Shown piece after piece: positions 31,019-41,196 of a stretch of 64,000 bases of DNA. Position 1 is the stretch's first letter; the number at the start of each line of letters is the position of its first letter. The notes beneath the pieces are model-generated. The model worked only from the letters and a program-made list of their open reading frames with translations. It ran no database searches and was not told where the DNA came from. Location of the stretch: the NCBI RefSeq assembly GCF_963678635.1, contig NC_087071.1:35023680-35087679 (forward strand), written 5' to 3'. The stretch comes from Symsagittifera roscoffensis. Its lineage: Eukaryota > Xenacoelomorpha > Acoela > Convolutidae. The translations under genes were made by a program, and so were the position numbers.

Positions 31019-31172
31019 CTAGAAAAAGAATTAGGAGGATTGTTGCTAGGGCGAATGTGATGATTGCTTTCTTTATACATTTGCATATTGTCAAGATGAG
31101 GGATGATAGAAATGTTATAAAAATTACAAATAGTAAAAAAATATCTGTTCTCCTAAAAATGGTTCGTATCAT
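30984..31172 (-). CDS. 62-aa two-pass membrane protein ORF
   Basis: ATG start. A basic N-terminus (MIRTIFRRTD) is followed by two hydrophobic segments, residues 11-30 (IFLLFVIFITFLSSLILTIC) and 35-51 (AIITFALATILLILFLE), separated by a KCIKK turn, and a short YYNKHKFFH tail. The stop lies within a T6 run (AAATTTTTTCACTAA). The 391-codon frame starts 35 bp upstream of this stop in the +1 frame, so this ORF may give that protein its start and a membrane anchor. No known family. Confidence 0.5.
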   Translation of the reverse strand: MIRTIFRRTDIFLLFVIFITFLSSLILTICKCIKKAIITFALATILLILFLEEYYNKHKFFH

Positions 31173-31994
31173 TTAGATAAGTTTTTTGAATCGTACCTGT
31201 GGATATAGTCAATAGCTTTTGAAGGTTGGAGGTATAGTTCAAATATGGAATAGAAAAATAAAAAAAATATTGCAAAAAATGATTAAGATTATTACAAAAG
31301 ATTCAAAGGTATCAAAAAAAAATATGATTAAAAGTTTAAATATCGTTAAAAAGTTTATGAGAATGTTCAGAATTATGTTGACTGGTCGAGAGAAGAGCAT
31401 TTAAGAAATGGCTTCTCGATCGAATAGTTTTTGTTGTTTGAGGCAATTTTCAAGTGTGGTCGAATTATTTATTGGTTTTTTGACAAGTGGGTTGAGTTTT
31501 GTGAAAAATTGTTGGGGGCAAATTTTATAGTGATCGGGAGGTCCTCTTTTTCTTTATTTTTATTTGTCAAATGATCTGGGGTATTTTTGAGATTTTTATA
31601 CTTTAGGCTAATTAAAATGGTCGTTCTTTTACTTTAGGCTAATTTAACATATTTGTTTTGGGGGGTATTTGAGGTCTGAGTTGGGGAAATATTGTTGATC
31701 TTTGGGTTATTAGATAAGGGAGGGTTATGATATTATGGTGATATTTATTTTAGTTGTCAAATTGGAGTGGTTTGCTTATTTTTGACCTGGAGGTCGCAAA
31801 GTTATAGTTATAGATATGCCTGGAGTTTAATATCGTTCGTCTAGTTGATTTGTGCTAGAGTTAGAGAAGGTGACGGATTGGATGAATCCTATTGGCTAAT
31901 TATGAACTAGAGTCGCTGCGTGTTTGTCAGCATGTTATTTTGAAAAATGAAAGTTCAAAATATTTCAGAGGTGCAAAGATTATGAAATATAAAA
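31173..31994 (-). other. Gap between integrase and the accessory ORFs, with a TATA-like site
   Basis: About 820 bp without a convincing ORF. On the minus strand CACTATAAAATTTG near 31543-31530 is a TATA-like sequence about 360 bp before the membrane ORF. AATTAGCCTAAAGTA occurs twice, at about 31652-31638 and 31618-31604. In env-bearing retroelements this region usually holds the splice acceptor for env RNA; none stands out clearly. Confidence 0.4.
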
Positions 31995-33124
31995 TTAAAG
32001 CTGTTTTTGAAATTCGACTTTCTTTAATTTTTTAGATTGTGGGATGAATGTTTTATAGTTTTTACGTGGTTGATTTCTAAGTCGTGATGACTCTCTATGT
32101 TCTGATTTGTCGATTTGTTCTTGGGGTATTATTTTTTCTATCAATTTTCTATTTTTTCTTTCTTTTTGAGGTATATTTTGATCTAGCTTTTTTGTATTGT
32201 TTTTCGTTGTAGTTGATTTTTTATTTTGGTTTTCGAGGTGAATGTCATGTTGTTTCTTTGTTTTATTTTCCGTATGTGGGTTATTTTGAATAACTTTTAA
32301 ACCTGTGAAAGAATATAATTGAGTTAGTTCGCGTAGTGCGTATTCTTTTGGGTAATAAGGTAATAGGTTGTTTCGATGTTGAACAATTTCTTTTTGGTCT
32401 GAGTCGGTGATTTTATATGTGACATCAGTGGGTTTAGCAATTATTTGGTATGGTCCTTTACGGAGGGGTTGTAATTTTTTAGAAATTCCTTTTTGAGTGT
32501 TAAAGTTGGGTATTAAAACAAATGTTCCAATTTTTAAATCGGAGGCTGGTGTAAAGCGTGAATTTATTTGTTCATTAATGTTTTGCCTTTGTAACAACTT
32601 TTTTGTTACTTTTTGGTAAATTTCATTGTGTTTTATATCTCTGTTTAAAATCCATTCGGTGTGTGTACCGGAGGCTAATTTAAGAATTTGTGGGTGATGA
32701 AAATGATCTTCATCGTGTGTGTGTAAAGGTAGGTTATAACAAATTGAGTCTTTATTCGGTTGACAATGACTTTGTGCATTTTTATGAGAGTTTGCTGTAA
32801 ACATAATTGGTTTGCGTGGCATTTGATTAAAAACCATTTCATATGGTGACCTTCCTAGAGTTGTCGTGATTTGTGAATTATATGCTAAGGGAAATAGTTT
32901 TACATCTGCTGACCATTCGGTGTATCTTGTATCATTTCCATTGATGATACATCTAAGATATTCTTGTAGTGAACGGTTCATACCTTCGACTAAGCCGTTT
33001 GTCCAAGGTGCGTGAGATGTACGTGGTTTGTGTTTGATGTTATATAAATGACATAGTGTGATGATTTCATTATTTATGAATTCCGTACCGTTGTCTGTAA
33101 CTAAAATTTCTGGTAGTCCGAATT
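31995..33124 (-). pseudogene. Integrase catalytic core (second half) and C-terminal domain
   Basis: The frame left of the frameshift near 33124 reads VTDNGTEF, the middle catalytic Asp, then WTNGLVEGMNRSLQ, with the catalytic Glu 35 residues after the Asp (D-x35-E). The first catalytic Asp is in the preceding frame (33101-35458). Further on, LRKGPYQIIAKPTDVTYKI is a GPY/F module of Ty3/gypsy integrases, and the tail is basic (ESSRLRNQPRKNYKTF). Reading from the first internal ATG gives 328 codons (32981 start). The frame difference relative to the upstream ORF shows a small indel at about 33121-33125. Confidence 0.85.
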
Positions 33125-35520
33125 GGCTATCCAGTGTTCATAAAGTGTTGTGTGAGCGTAATAAGCGTTACAATGTGGTACTGGGTTGAGTGCTACATAA
33201 TGTGTAAATGCGTCAACAATTACCATAATGTAGGAGTTTCCTTCGGATGATGGTGAAATTGGTCCTTTTGTATCAAATGAAATACGGTGGTTAAAGTACA
33301 AACTTTGTCCTTTAAAATCTTGTTTTTGTGCTATTTGTTTTTGATTTGGATAAGGTTTATTTAGCTGACATACTATACAATCATTGCATAGTACTTTTAT
33401 CCAAATTGGTGCATTTGGAAAATAAAAGTTTTGTATGAAATTTGAATATGTTTTCTCTGATCCAGAGTGTCCTTTAATGTTTTGTGTATGTGAAATATTA
33501 AAAGCTATGAGAATCATACTTAAAGGGAGACAGGGAACTGTAGATTCATTTAATTGGTATTCTAGAAGGTCTGTGTTTTCATTAATTGTTGTATTATTAA
33601 ATTTTCGAAAATATCGGAGGAGTGTTTTATTTCCTAAAATTGTTGTATCTGCCTTTACGGGTTTAGTTTTATATTTGTGCCATGATTTTAGTTGTCTAAT
33701 TTTTGGGTCAAGATTTTGATATTGTTTCAAAGTATTAATTGTAATTTTATCTGTTGGGGGGAGAAAAATGTTTTCAATTTCTAATTTAGATAAAGGAATT
33801 GTATCAAGTGGGTCATGGAGGTCAAAAGCTTGATTTATTGTGTATTTTGAATCGTTTGTTTGTGGTCCTGATAAATTTATTTTATCAGTTAGATTTTCTT
33901 TTTCAATTAACGGAAAAAGGTCTTTCTTATGCGGGTGTTGTTTTACTCTTTTTTGTTGGGTGTTATTTTTTATCCATTGTGAATATGGAATTGGTTTAAA
34001 AGTTGATGTTCCAAGTAGATCAACTTCGTAGTGGTTATTTTGGCAATCTAAATAAAGTGGGAAGTGTTGTAGATTATTTATCTGTGATTGTTCAACGTCA
34101 GTTTTTACTGCATATTTGAATTCTAGTCGGGGTGATGTTTCGTTTTCTGCAAGGTAAAATTTTATATTTTTGGGTATTTCAACTGTAGTTTTACGTGTAA
34201 GTAATTCAGGTGGTGTATTTCGACTTAAAGTGTCTGATAATGCAAGATTCTTTCCTGCTGTCCAAACTATATGTAAGTTTGGGAATTTCATTCGAATTAA
34301 TTGAAATCTATAAACTTGGTGATTTGGATTGGACTTTTGTGTAAAGAGAAAAATGATTGGTTTGTGATCTGTGAATAGAACTGTTGGATGTTTTGATCCA
34401 AGTATCAGAAATTCATATTCTGTTATTGTATATATTATGGCTGTACATTCTCTCATTAGAGTTGAGAGTCGTAGCTCTGCTTGAGTGAATAATCGAGAAT
34501 TTGCTGATATAAGATTCATTTTGTTTGTACCATTGTGTGATTGTAATAATGCTGCGCCGATGCCAAAATTCGAAGCATCGCACATTGCATAGAATGGTTG
34601 ATTTGGATCTGGAATTGTATTCGAAATTTGTTCAGTTAAGAGTTTTTTAATTTCTTCAAATCGTGCTTGATGTTCTGTGTTCCATTCAAAATTATTTTGT
34701 TGTCTAAGTATATTACAGAATGGTCTTATGTATAATTGCATTTTATAGACATATTTGCTTAAAAAATTTAACATTCCTAGGAATTCTTGGATTTTCTTTT
34801 TGTTTGTTGGTGGTTGGAGCTTCTGAATAGCATCAATGCGTGATTTTAATGGTGTGATTGTTTTTCTTTCTATATTGTGTCCTAAGAATTTAACTCGTGT
34901 TGAAAAGAAGTGTGATTTATCGGGGGCGGCCTTCAGATTTTTGTTCTGAAGTATTTTGTGATAGTGTTCTAAAACATTGAACATTTCTTCTTTTGTCTGT
35001 GATTGCATAAAAACATCGTCTAAATAGGTGATTGCGTTTTTCTTGAGTATTAGTGGTCTAAAAATTTTGCTCATGAAAGCTGAAAATGCTGCTGGTCCTA
35101 TGGATATTCCATAGAATAGGCGGTTGAGTTCATATTGCTGATTTCCAATAACAAATTGTGTTAAGCGTCGCGATTGTTCATCTAGTGGCATTTGATTATA
35201 TGCACTATTCATATCTGCGGTTGTAAAGTATTTTCCGTTTATTTTTGTTAAAATAACTTGTATTGGTTCAATAGGCCAATTGCATTTTGATTCGTCTATT
35301 AGTGAAATAAGATATCTAGCGTCTAGAACTATTTTTAATGATTCTCCTTTTGCTAGGATGATAACAGGGTTGATAAATGTGTTACCTTTTGGTTGTTCTT
35401 CTTTGTTTACCGGTGAGATAATTTTGTATTGTTCTAAGATATCGAGTAATCTGTTCACTTTATCGTGTAAATGAATTGGTACTTTACTTGCTCTTTGTTT
35501 TTTGAAAACTGCGTCAGGTT
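33101..35520 (-). pseudogene. pol: Reverse transcriptase, RNase H and integrase N-terminal half
   Basis: 785 codons counted from a GTG at 35458; the frame is open upstream to about 35565. RT: FTTADMNSAYNQMPL (catalytic D82) and YLDD at 145-148 (the YxDD box). RNase H: CDASNFGIGAALLQ (D294), E337, TDHKP (D364), LSDTLSR (D409). Then a linker of about 220 residues, an HHCC zinc finger (ISHTQNIKGH ... CNDCIVC) and FDTKGP with the first integrase Asp (D729). The order RT-RNase H-integrase is Ty3/gypsy. The frame ends at TAG 33103-33101 because of the frameshift near 33124. It is out of frame with protease owing to the 8-bp duplication at 35560-35575. Confidence 0.9.
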
Positions 35521-37359
35521 TTAATGGGAGATGTAGTGATGAACTGATTTTGCCAACATCAAATTTGCAAATTTGGATGTTGCATAGACTGATGAATTTT
35601 TTTTTAGCTGTTTGGCTAACTTATCAAATTCGTCTTGTGTTATTTGTGAATGTTGGAAGTTAAACATTGTTAAAAATTTCTGTTGATCCTCTGTATAGTT
35701 ATTTATGTTGAATGTAGGTTTGAAATATGGGGTTTTTGTGAAATAATCTGTATTTCTTTTTTCATTACTTATTATGTTATTTATGGATAATTCTTCATTA
35801 AGAATTGTGGATTGACAAATATCTAATAATTGGAGTATATTATTTATGCGGTATGCTTTTTCGTGTATTGGTGATATCGTAGCGTTGGTTTCGCAATATC
35901 CTAAAAGTCCTAAAGGTAATGTTACTTGATAAGGTGTATTGTTGTATACATGTAACGAAATAATATCTGAATTCGAGTTTTTCAAATATTTGATGGATGA
36001 AATTGTGATTTTGAAAAACTTATGGATAGGTTTGAATTCAAAGTCTGACATAAAAAGTTGTTGTTTATTTTGACTTTTATCATACTGGTGAACTTGTTTT
36101 ATTGAAAAGTAATATATATTTCCTGATAGTGATTTCAGGTGTTTCCGTTGTTGGATATAAATTGGATAAAATTTTGAGAAGAATGGTTGTTGTTTATTTA
36201 GTCTTTGAAAAAATGTTAGGGATGTGTCTTTTGTTTTTGTGTATTTATCTTTGATTAGTATTTTACTATTCAAGATGTTGATTGTTGGTATATATTTAGA
36301 GATAAATGGTTTTCCAATGATGATATTGTGTTTAATATCAGTGATATGAAATATTTGTTTAAATGGTTTATTTAAAATTTTATTTTGCTCTATTGTTCTT
36401 GTGGGGAGACGAAATAATTGAATTTTTCCATAGTTTACCAATGTTGATCCTTGTGCTGTGGCTAGTTTACTGGAGGTTTCAAGAGGTGTTAGTTTTGGGT
36501 GTAATGTTTTTATCTCATTCCATGTGGGAATGTTTATTATGTTTGATTCTGCTCCTGAATCAATTAAAAAATCAATTTCAAGATCTGGTGGTTGAAATTC
36601 TTTGTTTCTTGGACTTTCTAAAAGAAATGGTATTGTCCAAATTTTTTCTATGGGTTGTTCTTTTTGTATGTTTTGATAGATGTGATTTGTATTCAAGCAT
36701 TTTGTTTTGTCATTTTCATTGGATTGATTTGTAGTGTTGATTTCGTTAGTTTCTTGTGCCGTTTGTGTGGAATGAATGGGTTCAATATAATAATTGTGAA
36801 GGAGTTCTAATTGATTTTCATATATATGTGATGAAAAAGGTTGTTCATATATAATAGAATCGTAGTCATTTTCGACTGCTATCATATTGATGGAGATAGT
36901 GTTTTCTGTATCACTTTCTGAATCTGATGATCCACAGTTTATTTGATTTAGTAGTAGTTTGTCATTTACTGTGTCATCAATACCTGGGGGGTCTGATGTT
37001 GTTTCTGGATTTGATTGTACGTGATTAATATGTCTTTGATGTTTAGGTGTACTACTTCTGTGGCGATTGTTAGAATTATTATAATGGTTATTATTTCTGT
37101 GTGGTGATTGGGAATAATTTCTATAACGATTATTATACCTTGAATGTCGATTTTGTGAATTGTTTCGTGATCTGTTTTGATAATTATCGTTTGGTCTGTT
37201 ATAGTTTGATCTGTTATATGAGTTATTCCTTGATCGATTGTTCGGGTAATTCTGATTTCGGTTGTTTGAATAACTTCTATTTCGATTATTGGAGTAGTTT
37301 CTATTTCTATTATATGATGAGTTTCGTGACTGATTGTTTGGATAGTATTTATTCCTTGA
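35521..37359 (-). pseudogene. pro: Gag C-terminal tail and aspartic protease
   Basis: Same frame as gag, separated from it only by TAA at 37362-37360. From 37359 to 36900 the frame is an R-, N-, S- and Y-rich gag tail (NRNRNYSNNRNRSYSNN). Counting from the ATG at 36885, EIDFLIDSGAESNII at 104-118 contains the D-S-G-A active site of a retroviral-type protease, and NIIIGKPFISKY near 191 is the matching hydrophobic-G flap-end motif. A long extension of about 250 residues follows before RT. The frame ends at a stop (35523-35521) caused by the 8-bp duplication at 35560-35575. Confidence 0.85.
35560..35575. repeat. 8-bp tandem duplication causing a frameshift between protease and RT
   Basis: CAAATTTG is present twice in direct succession (35560-35567 and 35568-35575). 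The protease frame runs through it to an early stop, while the RT frame is open from just downstream. Eight bases is not a multiple of three, so the duplication accounts for the frame break. Confidence 0.8.
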
Positions 37360-38700
37360 TTAGGAATTAGATCTAGAAACAAATTGTGTTGTATTCGAAT
37401 TTGATCTGGAGTAGTTATTTCGACTATTTGGTCTATAGTAATGATTTTGTGACGAATTTTGTGTATTTCTTCGTTCTGGTGATCTTCCTCTATAACTTGA
37501 GTTATATGGTGATTGAGTTCTCGTGTAATTGGTATTGTTCGGAAGTGGTTTTCCTGAACTGTTGTTGCTGTATACATTTTTGTTTGGTAGATTTTGATCT
37601 TTCTTCATGTATTGATAGAATGATTTATTTGGTTCTTTAATTTTTTGAGGTTTATTTTGATTGTCCTGTTGTTTTTGTCTACATTCAGAAATACTATGTC
37701 CGTATCGTCGGAAATAATTACACCATTTTTTGAAAGATGGTTTGCCTTTAAAGTTTGGGTGTTTTTCATAAATATTGAGTATTTCAGTGATTTTTTCAAC
37801 GAGGTCTGTATCTGATTCCTGTATATTGTTGATATTTGTGGTATTTGTTTCAATTCGGTTAACATATTGTAATTTCAGATTTTCTGTTTCTTCAAGTTTC
37901 ATTGTGATTTCCGCTTGCTCTAGTTTGTCTACTAGTTTTCGAAAATCTAAATCGGGCTCTCGAATTGAGGAGGGATGGGATGCTCTCTTTTTTATTGCTA
38001 TTTTCCTTAATTGAGGTGTTAAGGTCATCATTAAGATTTCTGTCATTTTTGTGTTTTTATAGTCGTGTGTATTTAATGAATATGCTTTTCGAACTAGTGT
38101 TTCGATACGTACTGCTAATTGTTTGATGGTTTCATTTGGTAATCTGCGAATTTCATTACATAAAACTCTTTGTTGTTGTTTGTTTCTTTCGGAGTCAAAC
38201 ATTTTTGAAAATTCTTGTGTAAATCTTTTCCAATTTGATTTTATTTCTATAGGCAATACTGAAAACCATTTTTGGGCTGCGCCGTCTAAGGTTGTCTGTA
38301 TCAACGCTGTGCGTCGATGTATCCAATTTTGATGTAGTGGCGTATTAATTGGTTCAGGTCCTATATTTAAAATTAAATTTGCTGTTACTGCATTTAAATA
38401 ATCTTCTACAGAATATTCAGGGTCTGTTCCTGTGAATACCATTAATGGTTTGTTTGATGTTATTGATGATCCACCCATAAGGTATGGATTCATTGTCATT
38501 TGTAATGATTCTGCGGCATTTGGCATTTGTGAAAAATTTGAAAGTTGATTTTTTGTTATTTCGTGTTGTTGAAGGTAATATGGGAGTGGTATTTCATTTT
38601 GCATTTGTGTTGGTTGATACGAGTGTGTAATCATTGGGTTTTGTGGCTGAATTGGTTGAAAAGATTGTGTATTAATTGGGTTTTGCATTTGTATTGGTTG
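37360..38700 (-). pseudogene. gag: Gag capsid and nucleocapsid region
   Basis: 442 codons from the ATG at 38688 to TAA at 37362-37360. Residues about 70-230 form a Ty3/gypsy capsid (VFTGTDPEYSVEDYLNAV, WIHRRTALIQTTLDGAAQKW, NEIRRLPNETIKQLAVRIET). Near residue 325 a zinc knuckle CNYFRRYGHSISEC has Phe in place of the second Cys. The C-terminus is R- and N-rich. Upstream the same frame continues past a TAA at 38703-38701 into the 38704-38958 segment, so the ATG at 38688 is probably not the native start. In element B the matching codon at that stop is CAA-type. Confidence 0.85.
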
Positions 38701-38958
38701 TTAATTTTGTGTATCTATTGGGTGTGGAGAAAAAATTCTATGATATGTATGTGGTTTCTGCACTCTTTGTCCACGATATTCTTGAGTGTATGGTGCAAAT
38801 ATATCTGGTTGTAAAAAATCATCATCAGAGGATAGATAATCCGTTTGATGAGGTGCTTGTTTTTTATTTTTATTCTGTTGAAAGAATGGGTAATTTTCAC
38901 TACGATCCTGTGGAGGATGTGAATTAGTTTGAAAATTTACTGAGTTGGTTGTTGCCAT
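38701..38958 (-). pseudogene. gag: Gag N-terminal part of element A, damaged
   Basis: 85 codons in frame with the capsid ORF, ending at a TAA where element B has a sense codon. YPFFQQNKNKKQAPHQTDYL and SSDDDFLQPDIFAPYTQE match element B. Its upstream sequence was removed by a deletion of about 770 bp; the join at about 39001-39010 contains a 10-base filler (CGCGATTTTT on the plus strand) not present in element B. Confidence 0.7.
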
Positions 38959-39172
38959 TGGATTATCCCAATATTGAGATCTTATCTGATTAATATTATT
39001 CGCGATTTTTTATATGTTTGGATGTCTCTGTCGGTGAGACATTTGAGATTGGGATTTCGTTTTCTAATATTGAAATATAACTATATATTATTGCAAAAAC
39101 TTCATTAGTAAATATGGAGTTTGCTCTTTGTGAGTTATGATATTGTATGCTTTTTATATATTCTTGAAAATT

Positions 39173-39505
39173 CTAAAAGAATACTTTTGAAAATTCTAAG
39201 TCAAGATCGTCTGTTTGAATTACATATCTGCGGTGATTCGGGTTTGGTGTACTGAATTCTATGGTGTAGATTCCGTATTGTTGTGTTAAATTACATATGT
39301 CTTTCAGATAGTGATCAATAATTTGTCTTTTGATTTTTACATCTGGGAACTCTGCTTTACATGGGCTGATTCCGGGTTCAAACAAATTTAGAAGGAAATT
39401 CTTGCAAAGATCATGTTGTCCTCTATTATCGGGTGCATCTACGAGGAAGGGGTAGATATCGTCATCATCTGGACTATCTTCACTTGGAGTGTGTGTTTGG
39501 CTCAT
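39173..39505 (-). pseudogene. ORFb, element A copy: acidic gag-like protein
   Basis: 110 codons starting MSQTHTPSEDSPDDDDIYPF. Contains HDLCKNFLLNLFEPGISPCK and YGIYTIEFSTPNPNHRRYVI, which look folded. Ends FSKVFF before TAG. As in element B, the frame stays open after the TAG (FQEYIKSIQYHNSQRANSIF onward) until the deletion join near 39010, so the stop either ends the protein or interrupts a longer gag. Overlaps ORFa by 26 bp. Confidence 0.55.
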
Positions 39506-39947
39506 TTTTTCGTTTAATGACTGTTAGTAGGTAATTATCGATCTGTCTAATTGGTTGATTCCAATTATACAAGTGTACTGGTTTGTGTTTATATTGCTTT
39601 TTTATTCTTCTTTTTCCTCTTTTCGATGAATTTGAAGTTGTTTCTGAGTCTGAAAAATATAATTGATTGCGAATGGGGCAATTTTTATCAATAGATTCTT
39701 TTAATTTATAAAGTTCGTCTAAATTGCTGGCTTCTGATTCTGAAAATGCGTTTTTATTTTTGGAAAATCTTTTTCGTGTTATTTGTCTTTGTTTGGTTAT
39801 TATTTTCTTTTTTAGTGTTTGTCGTTTTGTTCTAATACATCCAACTGTTTGTGTATGAGGTGTGATTACAAGGTCGTATTTTTTGTTATCTATTTCACAG
39901 TTGTGTAAAACGATTGTTTGTTTGTTTCCTAGATTTTTAAATGACAT
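39480..39947 (-). CDS. ORFa, element A copy: basic protein of unknown family
   Basis: 155 codons from MSFKNLGNKQ; an ATG 27 bp further upstream (39974) exists only in this copy. Composition as in element B: CEIDNKKYDLVITPHTQTVG, basic KRQTLKKKIITKQRQITRKR, an acidic SDSETTSNSS segment, then KRGKRRIKKQYKHK. Differs from the element B protein at only a few residues. First sizeable ORF after the leader. Confidence 0.5.
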   Translation of the reverse strand: MSFKNLGNKQTIVLHNCEIDNKKYDLVITPHTQTVGCIRTKRQTLKKKIITKQRQITRKRFSKNKNAFSESEASNLDELYKLKESIDKNCPIRNQLYFSDSETTSNSSKRGKRRIKKQYKHKPVHLYNWNQPIRQIDNYLLTVIKRKNEPNTHSK

Positions 39948-40875
39948 AAGGTTTAGGATGACGGATGCAAACATTTGTTAGATGATTTCTATTTTCCTGA
40001 ACTGTTAGTCCTTACGATTTTTTGGTTAGCTTAACCTGGGTCTATTTGTTCAGGGTTGGAGAGAAAAGTATATCGATTCCGAAGAATGATTTTTTACTTT
40101 CTCGTGGCTAGTATAAGCTAAGGTGTTAACTTACTTAATCTTACTTAGGGGTAGTGATTGTGTTCAAGGGTTGGAGAATAGTAAATCGATCCACAAGGTT
40201 CAGGTATAATTAGAACGCGAGTAGTTCGTTGGATACTATTTTAAACTTACTAAGTCTAAGATTTATCCTGGGTCTGATAAGAGGAGGGTTCAAGTGAAGG
40301 ACGAATAACCGAAGTTCTTCACTGTTTATCCTAATTTGAATGATTAGTTTTGTTCAAAAATTTCTATTAGTCTTGGGTTTTTTGAAAGGGTTGGATAGTG
40401 AATCGACGTTTGAGGTCGTTAGACACTAACTAAGTGGGTGGGGGAGAACAAAATTGTTCTTTTTGATCCAAGGATAGGCCTTGATGATCAAGTTTTAAAT
40501 TTAATTAAATAGAAAATTATTTAAGATCCAAGGATAAGCCTTGATGATCTGATTTTAAAATTAAGTGAATTTAAGTTTAAAATGGTTTAATTTTGTTTAA
40601 GAAAAAGATTTAGTGTTTTAATGATATTAGTGAGCTTATGATTGCTGTTATGTTTTCGGTGATGAAGCTGGGACAACTGATGATTTTATGATTACTAACA
40701 GTTTATTGTCATGCTAATAATTTTTGTTTTGATTTTTAATAAATATTTTCCAAACATGTTTTATATAATACTGCAGAACTTTAGGAAAACGATCTGAGAT
40801 CTTTTTATCAATCGTTATTGTATATTAATAGTTTGTTTAGCGCCTGAAATGATTATGAAGATTGACTTCAAGATT
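39948..40875 (-). other. Element A leader with repeated motifs
   Basis: Non-coding. GATCCAAGGATARGCCTTGA occurs at 40465-40489 and 40525-40549. GGGTTGGAGA or GGGTTGGATA followed 10-15 bases later by ATCGA occurs at 40053-40080, 40168-40192 and 40388-40407. Such iterated sites in a leader could bind a host protein, as the repeated Su(Hw) sites do in the gypsy leader, but the motif is different and binding is not shown. Confidence 0.55.
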
Positions 40876-41109
40876 TTATGTTTGCAAATGAAAATCTAAA
40901 TTCATTGCTAATAAAATTCTAAATATAAAAGTTTGTGTTGGCTTTTGCCGTACTATCATATAACTATTTGGTAAGTTTCTACTTTGTCGTATGTCGTCTC
41001 TGGTTCGAGGTCTTCTTCCAATTCCGGGTAGTTCTATTATCGTTCGGAATATTGGCTCTGATCTATTGAGTCGTAGAGACATTTCGATTAAATTATCGTC
41101 GTATAACAT
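40876..41109 (-). CDS. Small leader ORF, element A copy
   Basis: 77 codons from ATG (MLYDDNLIEMSLRLNRSEPI) to stop. Protein identical to the element B copy at 23118-23351. The frame is open upstream across the primer binding site (EQVLNSLELTKNRLEFRQNI). Could be the start of a spliced protein; no family recognised. Confidence 0.4.
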   Translation of the reverse strand: MLYDDNLIEMSLRLNRSEPIFRTIIELPGIGRRPRTRDDIRQSRNLPNSYMIVRQKPTQTFIFRILLAMNLDFHLQT

Positions 41110-41176
41110 TTTTAAAATGTTTTGTCTAAATTCTAATCTATTTTTGGTTAATTCTAAGCTATTAAGGACTTGTTCG

Positions 41177-41194
41177 AGACTTATGGTCGCACCA
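41177..41194 (-). promoter_or_regulatory. Primer binding site, element A
   Basis: TGGTGCGACCATAAGTCT starts two bases after the LTR terminal CA, the standard place for a tRNA primer site. The sequence continues AGTCTCGAACAAG, whose reverse contains TTCGAGAC, resembling a tRNA T loop, so complementarity may be longer than 18 bases. Confidence 0.8.
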
Positions 41195-41196
41195 GA

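Noticed and set aside
36363-36734. 123-codon plus-strand hydrophobic ORF
   Set aside because: Antisense to the protease frame, which has a clear DSGA active site; U-rich antisense of an A-rich gene always looks hydrophobic.
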